The notes beneath the pieces were generated by a model. It was given only the letters and a program-made list of their open reading frames with translations, did no database searches and was not told the origin of the DNA. Shown one piece after another: positions 16,470 to 24,081 of a DNA stretch of 46,029 nt. The DNA is from an uncultured Spirochaetales bacterium (lineage in GTDB: Bacteria; Spirochaetota; Spirochaetia; Sphaerochaetales; Sphaerochaetaceae): positions 1 through 46,029 of the forward strand of contig CASFZR010000008.1 in assembly GCA_949299185.1 (NCBI GenBank), given 5' to 3'. A program made the translations under genes and the position numbers. Each line of letters opens with the position of its first letter. The stretch's first letter is position 1.

Positions 16470-17621
16470 ATGGATAATATAGAAAAGCTGATCGATCTTG
16501 CCTCATCGCTTATCAGGATCCCCTCGATAACGGGATCTGAGGGAGAGATCGTGTCCTATCTCTCATCGTATCTTTCCCATAGCGGCTTTGCTGTCGAGCA
16601 TATGCCTTCCGGCTCCGTCGCTGGAATCGTGGATGGAGGTCTGCCGGGGCCTACGCTGGTGCTTGATGGCCATATCGATACCGTTGGGATCGGCGATGAG
16701 GAGGACTGGACCTTTCCGCCGTTTTCAGGGGCTATCGTCAGCGGCATGATCCGTGGACGTGGAGCCTCTGACATGAAGTGCGGCGTTGCTGCCGCTATCA
16801 TGGCGGCCTCCTCGTTTGTCGGCAGGCACTTTCCTGGGCGTATAGTCGTCGGCTGTATCGTCGAGGAGGAGCGGTTCGAGGGCATTGCCTCCAGGGAGAT
16901 CGCCGAGCGCTTCCATCCGGACTATGTGATCATAACCGAGTCTACCGATGGCCTTCTGGATATAGGCCAGAGGGGCCGGGCTGAGGTCGTGGTCGAGGCA
17001 GAGGGGCGGTCATGCCATTCCTCCGATCCCTCAGTGGGGATAAACGCCATCTATGTGCTTATCGAGGCGATAAAGGCCATAGACAGCCTTCCCGTCCCTG
17101 TCCATCCTCTGCTTGGCAAGGGAATCATGGCCCTTACGGATATCATCTCGAGGCCTTATCCAGGAAGTTCCGTCATTCCCTCATGTGCGAGGGCGACATA
17201 TGACAGGCGTACGCTCGTTGGTGAAAGCGGTGAGGCTATTACCGAAGCTATCAATGAGGCGTTGCGAAAGCAGGGTATAGCTGCCTCCGCGTCTATCGCG
17301 TTCGGCCATACAGTTACATATAAGGGAGTGGAGCTTTCAGCGCCGCGATTCTTCCCTGCATGGCTCATGGCGGAGGATTCTCCGCTTGTCAGCATTGCCA
17401 GAAGGGGATTGGAGAGCGCGGGGCTCTTCAAGGGACTTAGCCATTATTCCTTCTGTACCAACGGCAGCTGCTATGCCGGAGAGCTTGGGATTCCCACGAT
17501 CGGCTTCGGGCCTGGTGAGGAACGGCTTGCCCATACGCCTGATGAGGCAATCACCGTCGATTCACTGGTAAACGCCTATAAGGGGCTGCTTGCGATCCTC
17601 TCAGAGGTTTACCCCGGATAA
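16470..17621 (+). CDS. M20 metallohydrolase, YgeY/selenium-metabolism-linked type
   Basis: This gene encodes 383 residues. Metal ligands of the M20/ArgE-DapE fold are clear: His68 in LDGHIDTV, Asp101 in GRGASDMKCG, Glu133-134 in IVEEERFEG and the C-terminal AHTPDE. The C-terminal motif (SFCTNGSCYAGELGIPTIGFGPGEE) is typical of the YgeY family found with purine and selenium metabolism genes, although none is visible here. These zinc enzymes cleave N-acyl or peptide bonds, and the true substrate is not known. ATG 16470 was chosen over TTG 16437 because it sits after a GAGGG site; the extension has no similarity. It is convergent with the radical SAM gene and shares 13 bp with it. Confidence 0.85.
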   Translation: MDNIEKLIDLASSLIRIPSITGSEGEIVSYLSSYLSHSGFAVEHMPSGSVAGIVDGGLPGPTLVLDGHIDTVGIGDEEDWTFPPFSGAIVSGMIRGRGASDMKCGVAAAIMAASSFVGRHFPGRIVVGCIVEEERFEGIASREIAERFHPDYVIITESTDGLLDIGQRGRAEVVVEAEGRSCHSSDPSVGINAIYVLIEAIKAIDSLPVPVHPLLGKGIMALTDIISRPYPGSSVIPSCARATYDRRTLVGESGEAITEAINEALRKQGIAASASIAFGHTVTYKGVELSAPRFFPAWLMAEDSPLVSIARRGLESAGLFKGLSHYSFCTNGSCYAGELGIPTIGFGPGEERLAHTPDEAITVDSLVNAYKGLLAILSEVYPG

Positions 17622-18631
17622 TGCCTTATCCCTCCATCAGGAGTCGAGAAGACGTAGGTTCCATCTTCCTTGCCTAGCATATAGTCATGGGTAAGGATTA
17701 CCTTTCCTCCACCTTCTGGGAGATCGATCGTGTACTGTGGCATACCCAGTCCTGACAGCTCCTTCCTCATCTCCTTCTCTATCTCCAGCCCTCGTTCTAT
17801 AGGTACGCGTAGATGGCGCGTTCCCTTCACGAGGTCTCCCTGGAAGAGATAGTAGGGCTTGATACGGTTCCTTAGGAGGCTGTTCGCAAGCTCTATCTGT
17901 GTCTCGGCATTGTCGTTCACGCCATTCAGCAGTACCGTCTGGTTGAAGGCGGGGATTCCAAGATCTAGGAATCCTTCTACCGCCTTGATGGATTCCCGAG
18001 TAAGCTCGGCGGGGTGGTTGAACTGCGTCATCAGATAGAATGGCGCGCCCGTCTGATTCTTCCTGATGACCTCGAATAGCGATGGGGTGAAGCGTTCCGG
18101 GCATGTCGCCACGGCCCTCGTGCAGAGGCGGAATATGATATCGGGACACTCGGATTTCAATATCGACAGGAGCCTGTCGAGATGGCTGTCAGAGAGAGTG
18201 AACATATCCCCTCCGGTGAGAAGCACCTCCTTGATCTCCTTGTGTTCCCTGAGGTATGCCGCGGCGCTCTGTATCTCCTCCTCTCCCGCCTCGCCGATGA
18301 GCTTGCCGGTGAAGCGGCGGCGGAAGCAGTGGCGGCAATAGGCGAAGCAGCGGTCCGTCACGAGGAAGGCGGCCCTGTTGTGATAACGGTGTATAAGCCT
18401 CTTCTCATGGCTGTTCGATGCTTCCTCAAGCGGATCGAGCGTTCCCACCGTATCCTCATTCTCCTTTGCGGACGGTACGAACTGGCGCCGTATCGCATCG
18501 ATGCCAAGCAGCGGCATGATATGCTCCGACACGAGGATCGGAAGGGTGTTCTCCCCATCCCCCATCCATGCCTTCTCCTCATCGGTAAGCGCAATTATCC
18601 CTTCAAGTCCTTCAATGCTGGTAATAGCCAC
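17609..18631 (-). CDS. KamA-type radical SAM aminomutase
   Basis: This gene encodes 340 residues. The radical SAM 4Fe-4S motif is CFAYCRHC (Cys95, 99, 102), and the PLP lysine is Lys310 in IDLPEGGGKV. The LLTGGDMF and RLCTRA segments match the lysine 2,3-aminomutase/EpmB/glutamate 2,3-aminomutase family. Lysine 2,3-aminomutase is about 410-420 residues, so the size here is closer to EpmB, which rearranges lysine for elongation factor P modification. No epmA or efp is in view, so the substrate is left open. The GTG start lies six bases after TATAAA with a good -35 (TTGATA), so leaderless. It is divergent from the MFS gene, and its 3' end overlaps the M20 gene. Confidence 0.88.
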   Translation of the reverse strand: MAITSIEGLEGIIALTDEEKAWMGDGENTLPILVSEHIMPLLGIDAIRRQFVPSAKENEDTVGTLDPLEEASNSHEKRLIHRYHNRAAFLVTDRCFAYCRHCFRRRFTGKLIGEAGEEEIQSAAAYLREHKEIKEVLLTGGDMFTLSDSHLDRLLSILKSECPDIIFRLCTRAVATCPERFTPSLFEVIRKNQTGAPFYLMTQFNHPAELTRESIKAVEGFLDLGIPAFNQTVLLNGVNDNAETQIELANSLLRNRIKPYYLFQGDLVKGTRHLRVPIERGLEIEKEMRKELSGLGMPQYTIDLPEGGGKVILTHDYMLGKEDGTYVFSTPDGGIRHYPG

Positions 18632-18637
18632 CCGTTT

Positions 18638-18666
18638 TTTATAACACTGCCTGTAATGAGTATCAA
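18638..18666 (-). promoter_or_regulatory. Promoter of kamA-type gene
   Basis: On the minus strand: TTGATA (18661-18666), 17-bp spacer, TATAAA (18638-18643), six bases, GTG start at 18631. The clearest of the leaderless-type promoters; the -35 is five of six to consensus. Confidence 0.7.
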
Positions 18667-18683
18667 GAAGAGGGCCGTTGGTG

Positions 18684-18696
18684 TAATATCAGGGAT
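18684..18696 (+). promoter_or_regulatory. -10 box of the MFS operon
   Basis: TAATAT (18684-18689), seven bases, ATG at 18697. Seventeen bases upstream lies the same hexamer (18661-18666) that forms the -35 of the opposite promoter, so the two divergent promoters would compete for it. The -35 match on this strand is weak. Confidence 0.4.
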
Positions 18697-19989
18697 ATGG
18701 ACACACCAAAGAAAGGGCTATCAGGCTACTATGCCACGACATTCCTTATCGGGCTTGGGTTCTTCACCATGGGACTCATGGATCCTCTGTATGACAACTA
18801 CGTTCCGGTATTCCTAGGGTACTATCTGGATTCAAGCTTCCTCGTGGGACTGGTGATGACGCTTGATAACATACTGGCGATCCTCCTGATCCCGATCTTC
18901 TCCGCCCTTTCCGACAGGACCAGTACACGGATAGGCAGGAGGATGCCGTATATCGTGACCTGCCTTCCTCTCGCGGCTCTCTTCTTCGCCCTCGTGCCGT
19001 TCTCCGCGCTGGAATCGCTTGTCCTTCTTATCATCACGATATTCTTCCTAAACATATTCAAGCAGGCGGTACGTGGACCGGTGGTGGCCCTGATGCCCGA
19101 TATGGTTCCCGCGGATCTGCGCAGCGAGGCCAATGGCGTGATAAACACCATGGGAGGACTTGCCACGATACTCGGAACGATACTCCTTGCCAGGCTCATG
19201 GACGTGTATGTGAACGTGCCGGGCCATGGCAGCGTCGATAAGGTCCTTGCATTCCCCGTCGCTTCGATATTCGTGATCCTTGCCGTGGTGCTTCTCTTCG
19301 TATTCGTCAAGGAAAGGAAGAGCCGTGTCAGCGACAAGGGCGATGAGAAGGAGGAGAAGGAGCCGATACTCAAGAGCCTCAAGGGCATATTCTCCGAGAA
19401 GGAGAAGAGCGCGCTCTTCATCCTGCTATCTCTTCTCTGCTGGTTCATAGCCTATCAGGGGATACTCCCGTTCATCGGTGTCTATACCATCGATGAGCTG
19501 GGGACGAGCGCTGGAACCGCGGCGCTCTCCTCGGGAATGGTTGGCGTGGCATATGCGGCCTTCGCCGTTCCTTCGGGAAAGATCGCGCACAGGTTCGGGC
19601 GCAGGAAGACGATAAGGGTATCGCTGATGGCGATCGTCGTCATACTTGCCCTTGTCTTCCTCCATGGCACGCTCACCAAGGGTATGAACGGTACGTTCCG
19701 ACTCATCTCCTTCTGGGCGCTGCTCTTCATGTTCGGCATCTTCTGGGTGACGGTGGTGACTAATTCATTCCCGATGCTCTGGCAGATGGCTTCCTACAGC
19801 ACGATAGGCATATATACCGGCGCTTACTACTTCTTCTCGCAGCTAGCCTCGATCGTGGCGCCTCCGCTTGCAGGTGGTTCCATAGATCTCTTCGGCTATC
19901 CCGCGCTCTTCATATTCGGCCTTGTATTCATGCTTATCGCATTCGTGCTGATGCGCAATGTACACAGGGGAGAGCCTGAGGATGACTGA
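18697..19989 (+). CDS. MFS transporter, SLC45/GPH-like
   Basis: This gene encodes 430 residues with 12 predicted membrane segments. After TM2 the loop SALSDRTSTRIGRRMPYI matches the sugar-transporting SLC45/MFS_2 group (DRTxTxxGRRRPY). PVVALMPDMVPADLRSEANG and the KIAHRFGRRKTIR loop agree. Many relatives carry disaccharides or glycosides, so sugar uptake is the likely role; it cannot be proved from the sequence. It begins an operon in which the following MATE, manA and exonuclease genes overlap successively by a few bases, consistent with a sugar connection through manA. Start ATG sits 7 bases after the -10 box. Confidence 0.85.
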   Translation: MDTPKKGLSGYYATTFLIGLGFFTMGLMDPLYDNYVPVFLGYYLDSSFLVGLVMTLDNILAILLIPIFSALSDRTSTRIGRRMPYIVTCLPLAALFFALVPFSALESLVLLIITIFFLNIFKQAVRGPVVALMPDMVPADLRSEANGVINTMGGLATILGTILLARLMDVYVNVPGHGSVDKVLAFPVASIFVILAVVLLFVFVKERKSRVSDKGDEKEEKEPILKSLKGIFSEKEKSALFILLSLLCWFIAYQGILPFIGVYTIDELGTSAGTAALSSGMVGVAYAAFAVPSGKIAHRFGRRKTIRVSLMAIVVILALVFLHGTLTKGMNGTFRLISFWALLFMFGIFWVTVVTNSFPMLWQMASYSTIGIYTGAYYFFSQLASIVAPPLAGGSIDLFGYPALFIFGLVFMLIAFVLMRNVHRGEPEDD

Positions 19990-21358
19990 GGAAGAGAGGA
20001 ACAGGCATTACAGGAAGATGACGGAGACTCCTGTCTCCTCCCTCATAGGCCGCCTTGCGGTCCCGACTATAATCAGCATGATGGTCTCAGCGCTGTATAA
20101 CACAGCTGACACCTTCTTCGTCTCGATGCTCGGCACATCGGCAGCCGGCGCGGTAGGCATCGTCTTCTCGATCATGGCCATCATCCAGGCAATAGGCTTC
20201 ACGATCGGAATGGGAGCGGGAAACATACTTTCCAGACAGCTTGGCGCGAAGGAGGATGAGAAGGCCACTATCACCGCGTCCTCCGGTTTCTTCTTCGCCC
20301 TTCTTCTTTCCGTGCTGCTCGCAGTTTCCGGAACATTGTTCCGTCCTGCCTTGATGAGGCTCCTGGGGGCGACTCCGACGATACTGCCTTATGCCGAGGC
20401 CTATGCCACCTATATCTTCGCGGGCTGTCCGGTGATGTGCTGCTCCTTCGTGATGAACAACTACCTGCGCGCCGAGGGCAAGGCCATGTTCGGCATGATC
20501 GGCATAACGACAGGCGGGATACTCAACATCATCCTCGATCCGATCTTCATCTTCTCCTTGGGGTTCGGCACAGCAGGTGCCGCTATGGCAACGGCGCTAA
20601 GCCAGCTCGTGAGCTTCTGCATACTCCTCTCGTTCTTCCTCAGGGGTAAGTCCAGCGTGAGGATACAGATCAGCAAGGTATCGAGAGAGGTGCGGACATA
20701 TGCGTCGATCGTGCGGATAGGGCTGCCGACGCTGATGCGGCAGGGGCTGGCAAGCGTGGCATCCATTGCCCTTAACGTGGCCGCATCCTCGTTCGGCGAT
20801 GCGGCGGTGGCCGCGATGAGCATCACGAGCCGCATATCCATGTTCGCCTTCAGCGCGATGCTTGGGTTCGGGCAGGGCTTCCAGCCTGTCTCGTCATTCA
20901 ACTATGGTGCGGAGCGCTATGACCGGGTACGCGCCGCGACGAGGTTCACCGCGCTTGTCGGGACGGTCATGATGACGATAATCGGCGTAGGATGCTTCGC
21001 CTTCGCGCCTCAGATCATAGCGATCTTCCGTGCCGATGACCCTGACGTGATGAGGATCGGCATAGCCGCCCTGCGTGCCCAGGCCTTGATGCTGCCGCTT
21101 ACGGGGATCGTGACGGTGACGAACATGGCTCTGCAGAGTACCGGGCAGGCGCTTCCTGCCACGGCGCTTGCCATGTGCCGCCAGGGAATACTGTTCCTTC
21201 CGCTTATACTTACGTTGCCGCAGCTGCTTGGCATAGATGGCGTGGTGCTGTCACAGCCACTGAGTGATTTCATATCATTCTTCGTCGCTATATTCCTGTT
21301 CCGCTACTTCCTGCGCCTTCTGGATGGGAAGATGCGTGGTACAATCGGTGGTGTATGA
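19982..21358 (+). CDS. MATE family efflux transporter
   Basis: This gene encodes 458 residues. It is a MATE/MatE antiporter with 12 predicted membrane segments in two homologous halves. It begins with a charged N-terminus then LAVPTIISMMVSALYNTADT, which is characteristic. GNILSRQLGA, AEGKAMFGMIGI and GFQPVSSFNYGAERYDRV are also family-like. MATE pumps usually expel drugs or cationic compounds using Na+ or H+. The ATG at 19982 overlaps the end of the MFS gene by 8 bases; a start at 19958 has no ribosome binding site. The stop overlaps the manA start (ATGA). Confidence 0.9.
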   Translation: MTEEERNRHYRKMTETPVSSLIGRLAVPTIISMMVSALYNTADTFFVSMLGTSAAGAVGIVFSIMAIIQAIGFTIGMGAGNILSRQLGAKEDEKATITASSGFFFALLLSVLLAVSGTLFRPALMRLLGATPTILPYAEAYATYIFAGCPVMCCSFVMNNYLRAEGKAMFGMIGITTGGILNIILDPIFIFSLGFGTAGAAMATALSQLVSFCILLSFFLRGKSSVRIQISKVSREVRTYASIVRIGLPTLMRQGLASVASIALNVAASSFGDAAVAAMSITSRISMFAFSAMLGFGQGFQPVSSFNYGAERYDRVRAATRFTALVGTVMMTIIGVGCFAFAPQIIAIFRADDPDVMRIGIAALRAQALMLPLTGIVTVTNMALQSTGQALPATALAMCRQGILFLPLILTLPQLLGIDGVVLSQPLSDFISFFVAIFLFRYFLRLLDGKMRGTIGGV

Positions 21359-22518
21359 GAATCAAGAAGATCAAAGGTGTAGTCAAGGATTATGACTGGG
21401 GAAACGCGGATTTCATTCCGTCGCTCATAGGAGGATATGACGGCAAGCCTCAGGCTGAGCTGTGGTTCGGCTGCCATCCGCTCGGAGAGGCTGTCACGGA
21501 GGATGGAGAGCGTCTCTCTGCGGTTATCCGCGATGACAAAGGCTATCTTGGCCGTGATTACGATAGGTTCGGCGGTGAGCTGCCGTTCCTCTTCAAGGTC
21601 CTTGCGATAGACAGGCCCCTTTCCCTGCAGTGCCATCCCACGCGCGCCCAGGCGGAGGATGGATGGAAGCGCGAGGCCCAGCTGAGGGCCGAGGGCAAGG
21701 AGCATGATTATCAGGATCCGAATCCAAAGGCCGAGGTCATCGCGGCGCTCTCCCCGATAACCGCTATGTGCGGCTTCAGGGATATCGAGGTGATCGATGC
21801 CGACCTCGCCGCGCTCATGCCTCTTTCCTATGCCCGTTACCTTAAGGCGATGTGCAAGGATCTTAGGACGCTGTTCCTGGGACTCTATGGGCTGTCCTCC
21901 GACGAGAAGAAGGAAGTGCTGGAGGAGTTCCGCAAGGGACTGGAGGATTCCGGCGGTGATAGCTGGTCTGGGCTCTTCCTCACCCGTAAGGGCATAGCGC
22001 TGGAGTGCCTTGATAAGTTCCCCGGGGATATAGGGGCGGTCTTCCCTTACCTGATGAACGTGATGGAGCTGCAGATAGGGGAGGCGCTGTTCCTGCAGCC
22101 TGATACCCTTCATGCCTACGTCTTTGGAAATGGCATCGAGCTGATGAACGCTTCGGATAACGTGCTTCGCGGCGGGCTTACCAGCAAGCGGGTGGATCTC
22201 GCGGAACTTGAGAGGATAATGGACTTCTCCTCGATCGACCCAGAGAAGGCCAGGTTCGTGAAGGATGGCTATGGCCGTGGGGTCTATACACTCCCTGAGG
22301 ATGATTTCAGCCTGCTGACGGCATCGAGCGGAAGCTATGTCATAAGCGGTGCGCCTGTCTCTCTCGTGCTTGCCGTAGATGGCGTGACCCGCTTCTCCGC
22401 AGGTGGTGAGAGCCTGACGCTGGAGAAGGGGGAGTGCGCTATCATCCCTGCTGATACCCAGTATACGATGAACGTGCGGGGCAGGGTGTATATCGCCGAG
22501 GCCGGACGTAGATCGTGA
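21355..22518 (+). CDS. manA: Mannose-6-phosphate isomerase, class I
   Basis: ManA interconverts mannose 6-phosphate and fructose 6-phosphate. It has 387 residues. Zinc ligands are recognisable: Gln92 and His94 (LQCHPT), Glu in NPKAEVI, and His in the TLHAY motif (QPDTLHAYVFGNGIELMNASD). KDYDWGN at the start is the typical N-terminal motif. It is cytosolic. ATG overlaps the MATE stop by 4 bases, and its own stop overlaps the exonuclease start (GTGA), so they share one transcript. Its presence with a sugar-type MFS transporter suggests mannose or mannoside use, and a GH2 beta-mannosidase relative is also in this window, although inactive. Confidence 0.95.
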   Translation: MRIKKIKGVVKDYDWGNADFIPSLIGGYDGKPQAELWFGCHPLGEAVTEDGERLSAVIRDDKGYLGRDYDRFGGELPFLFKVLAIDRPLSLQCHPTRAQAEDGWKREAQLRAEGKEHDYQDPNPKAEVIAALSPITAMCGFRDIEVIDADLAALMPLSYARYLKAMCKDLRTLFLGLYGLSSDEKKEVLEEFRKGLEDSGGDSWSGLFLTRKGIALECLDKFPGDIGAVFPYLMNVMELQIGEALFLQPDTLHAYVFGNGIELMNASDNVLRGGLTSKRVDLAELERIMDFSSIDPEKARFVKDGYGRGVYTLPEDDFSLLTASSGSYVISGAPVSLVLAVDGVTRFSAGGESLTLEKGECAIIPADTQYTMNVRGRVYIAEAGRRS

Positions 22519-23090
22519 GGTATGTAGCCATCGACTTCGAGACGGCTTCGGCCTCGAAGGACAGCGCCTGCGCGATAGGCCTCGTGAAGATGGATGAGGA
22601 GGGATGCGTGCTGGACAGGTACTACTCCCTCATCCGTCCGCGTGTCCCTTCGTTCGATCCGTTCTGCTTCTCGATCCATCACCTCGATCCTCTTGCTATC
22701 CTCTCATCTCCCACGATGCAGGATATCTGGGATGATGTGAGCGGATTCATCTCCGGCCTTCCTCTTGTGGCTCATAATGCCCAGTTTGACATCTCGGTGC
22801 TGCGTTCGAGCCTTGAGTCATGGGGAATCGAGCCGACGCATAATGAATACTACTGCACGCTCTCGCTGGCGCGTAAGCTTTGGAAGGGCCGGCCGTCCTA
22901 TAGGCTCACGGCGCTGGCTTCCGCGTTCGGCTGGGAGTACGATGCCCACAACGCCCTTGCCGACAGCGAGATCTGCGGCAGGCTCTTCTCACGTCTCTGC
23001 GGTCCTCACCTCTATAGCGATGAGGAGGCAAGGCGCTTCTTCCATGCTATCTACAAGGAGAAGAAGGGGCGCTTTCCTAAGCTCGTCTGA
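22515..23090 (+). CDS. DnaQ-like DEDDh 3'-5' exonuclease
   Basis: This gene encodes 191 residues. DEDDh exonuclease motifs: Exo I AIDFETAS with Asp7 and Glu9; Exo II AHNAQFD; Exo III HNALADSEI. It resembles stand-alone relatives of the DNA polymerase III epsilon subunit (the family also includes exonuclease X-like enzymes), used in repair or RNA/DNA end trimming. No attached polymerase-binding or BRCT domain. It starts with GTG overlapping manA by 4 bases and is the last gene of the MFS operon. It is convergent with the PAP2 gene, whose stop codon follows directly. Confidence 0.9.
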   Translation: MRYVAIDFETASASKDSACAIGLVKMDEEGCVLDRYYSLIRPRVPSFDPFCFSIHHLDPLAILSSPTMQDIWDDVSGFISGLPLVAHNAQFDISVLRSSLESWGIEPTHNEYYCTLSLARKLWKGRPSYRLTALASAFGWEYDAHNALADSEICGRLFSRLCGPHLYSDEEARRFFHAIYKEKKGRFPKLV

Positions 23091-23987
23091 TCAGCGATCC
23101 GCGAGCTTCAGAGCCACGGCGATCCGTGGATATACATAGGTGGCCATCATTCCGATGGCGAAGAAAAGCAGAAGATGCGAGACATAATACGGAAGAGGGA
23201 TGGCTCTTATCGCAATGGCTGTGATGGCGATCGTGGCGATGCCTGCGGCAAAACGCGCGCATTTCTGTCCGATGCTGCCCGCCTCGGCCCTGTAGTCTAT
23301 GGTGCGGCGTTCGATGAATGCGCCAAGGAGCGCTCCTGACGCCACTGCCGCGTTAGACATGAAATCGGAGAAGGCGACCTCGTCGATAGCCTGAAGCGTC
23401 AGCAGGATGGTCAGGATGATCGACACGAGTGCCGTTGCCGTCCCTGATACGGCAGTGAAGCGGCAGAAGGCCTTATCATCATCGAAGATCCTGCCGAACA
23501 GGGGGCAGAGGAGTATTCCTGATGCCAGCCCGATGATAGTCCCTACCGTTACATCGATGGGCCAGTGAACGCCGAGATACATCCTTGATACCGGAATGGC
23601 TATGATGAGGATCACCGCGGCCGCGATGATCCATCCCTTCCTGAACACGTAGGCCAGGCTGCTGTAGAATGAGGATCCGGTCGCGCTGTGGCCCGATGGG
23701 AAGGAGTAGCCTGTAGCGGTCTCTATGCGTCCTCCCTCGATAAGCTCTGGGTGGGCCTGGAATGGGCGCGGAGCCCTGACTATGGCCTTGACGACCTGCG
23801 TCGCCAGCAGCGCCGCCATCAGCGAGGAGAGGATCATGAAGCCCTTTCTCTTGCTGATGCACCAGTACGTAAGGCATAGGACTATGAGTGGAACCGCTAT
23901 CTCTCCGAACATCGATATCAGATTCATGATTGCATCAAGCGTGCCGGAATGTATATGCTGGAAGAACGAAAGTATCTCTAGCTGCAT
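23091..23987 (-). CDS. PAP2-family membrane phosphatase
   Basis: This gene encodes 298 residues. The three signature motifs are present: KAIVRAPRP, SFPSGHSA and SRMYLGVHWPIDV. It has about 8 predicted membrane segments. These enzymes dephosphorylate lipid phosphates such as undecaprenyl diphosphate, phosphatidic acid or lipid A components at the outer face of the inner membrane. The C-terminal 100 residues are additional membrane segments. The ATG is 6 bases after TATCAT with TTCAAA at 17 bp, so leaderless. It is divergent from the potassium cluster, with overlapping -35 boxes. Confidence 0.9.
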   Translation of the reverse strand: MQLEILSFFQHIHSGTLDAIMNLISMFGEIAVPLIVLCLTYWCISKRKGFMILSSLMAALLATQVVKAIVRAPRPFQAHPELIEGGRIETATGYSFPSGHSATGSSFYSSLAYVFRKGWIIAAAVILIIAIPVSRMYLGVHWPIDVTVGTIIGLASGILLCPLFGRIFDDDKAFCRFTAVSGTATALVSIILTILLTLQAIDEVAFSDFMSNAAVASGALLGAFIERRTIDYRAEAGSIGQKCARFAAGIATIAITAIAIRAIPLPYYVSHLLLFFAIGMMATYVYPRIAVALKLADR

Positions 23988-23993
23988 CCTTTG

Positions 23994-24022
23994 ATGATAG
24001 CATGTCAGATATGGTATTTGAA
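23994..24022 (-). promoter_or_regulatory. Promoter of the PAP2 gene
   Basis: Minus strand: TTCAAA (24017-24022), 17-bp spacer, TATCAT (23994-23999), six bases, ATG at 23987. The -35 box overlaps the -35 of the divergent trkH promoter. Confidence 0.6.
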
Positions 24023-24046
24023 GATGGGCTTCTTACGTGGTAGTAT
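24018..24046 (+). promoter_or_regulatory. Promoter of the potassium uptake cluster
   Basis: TTGAAG (24018-24023), 17-bp spacer, TAGTAT (24041-24046). It is 35 bases upstream of the trkH start and shares five positions with the opposing PAP2 -35. Confidence 0.5.
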
Positions 24047-24081
24047 CACGCGGCAGATGATCAGATAGGGGAGGGATGGCC

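Noticed and set aside
21341..21354. Leaderless promoter for manA (TACAAT, 9 nt before ATG)
   Set aside because: Spacing is larger, a GGTGG ribosome site is possible and manA overlaps the MATE gene, so operon transcription explains it better.
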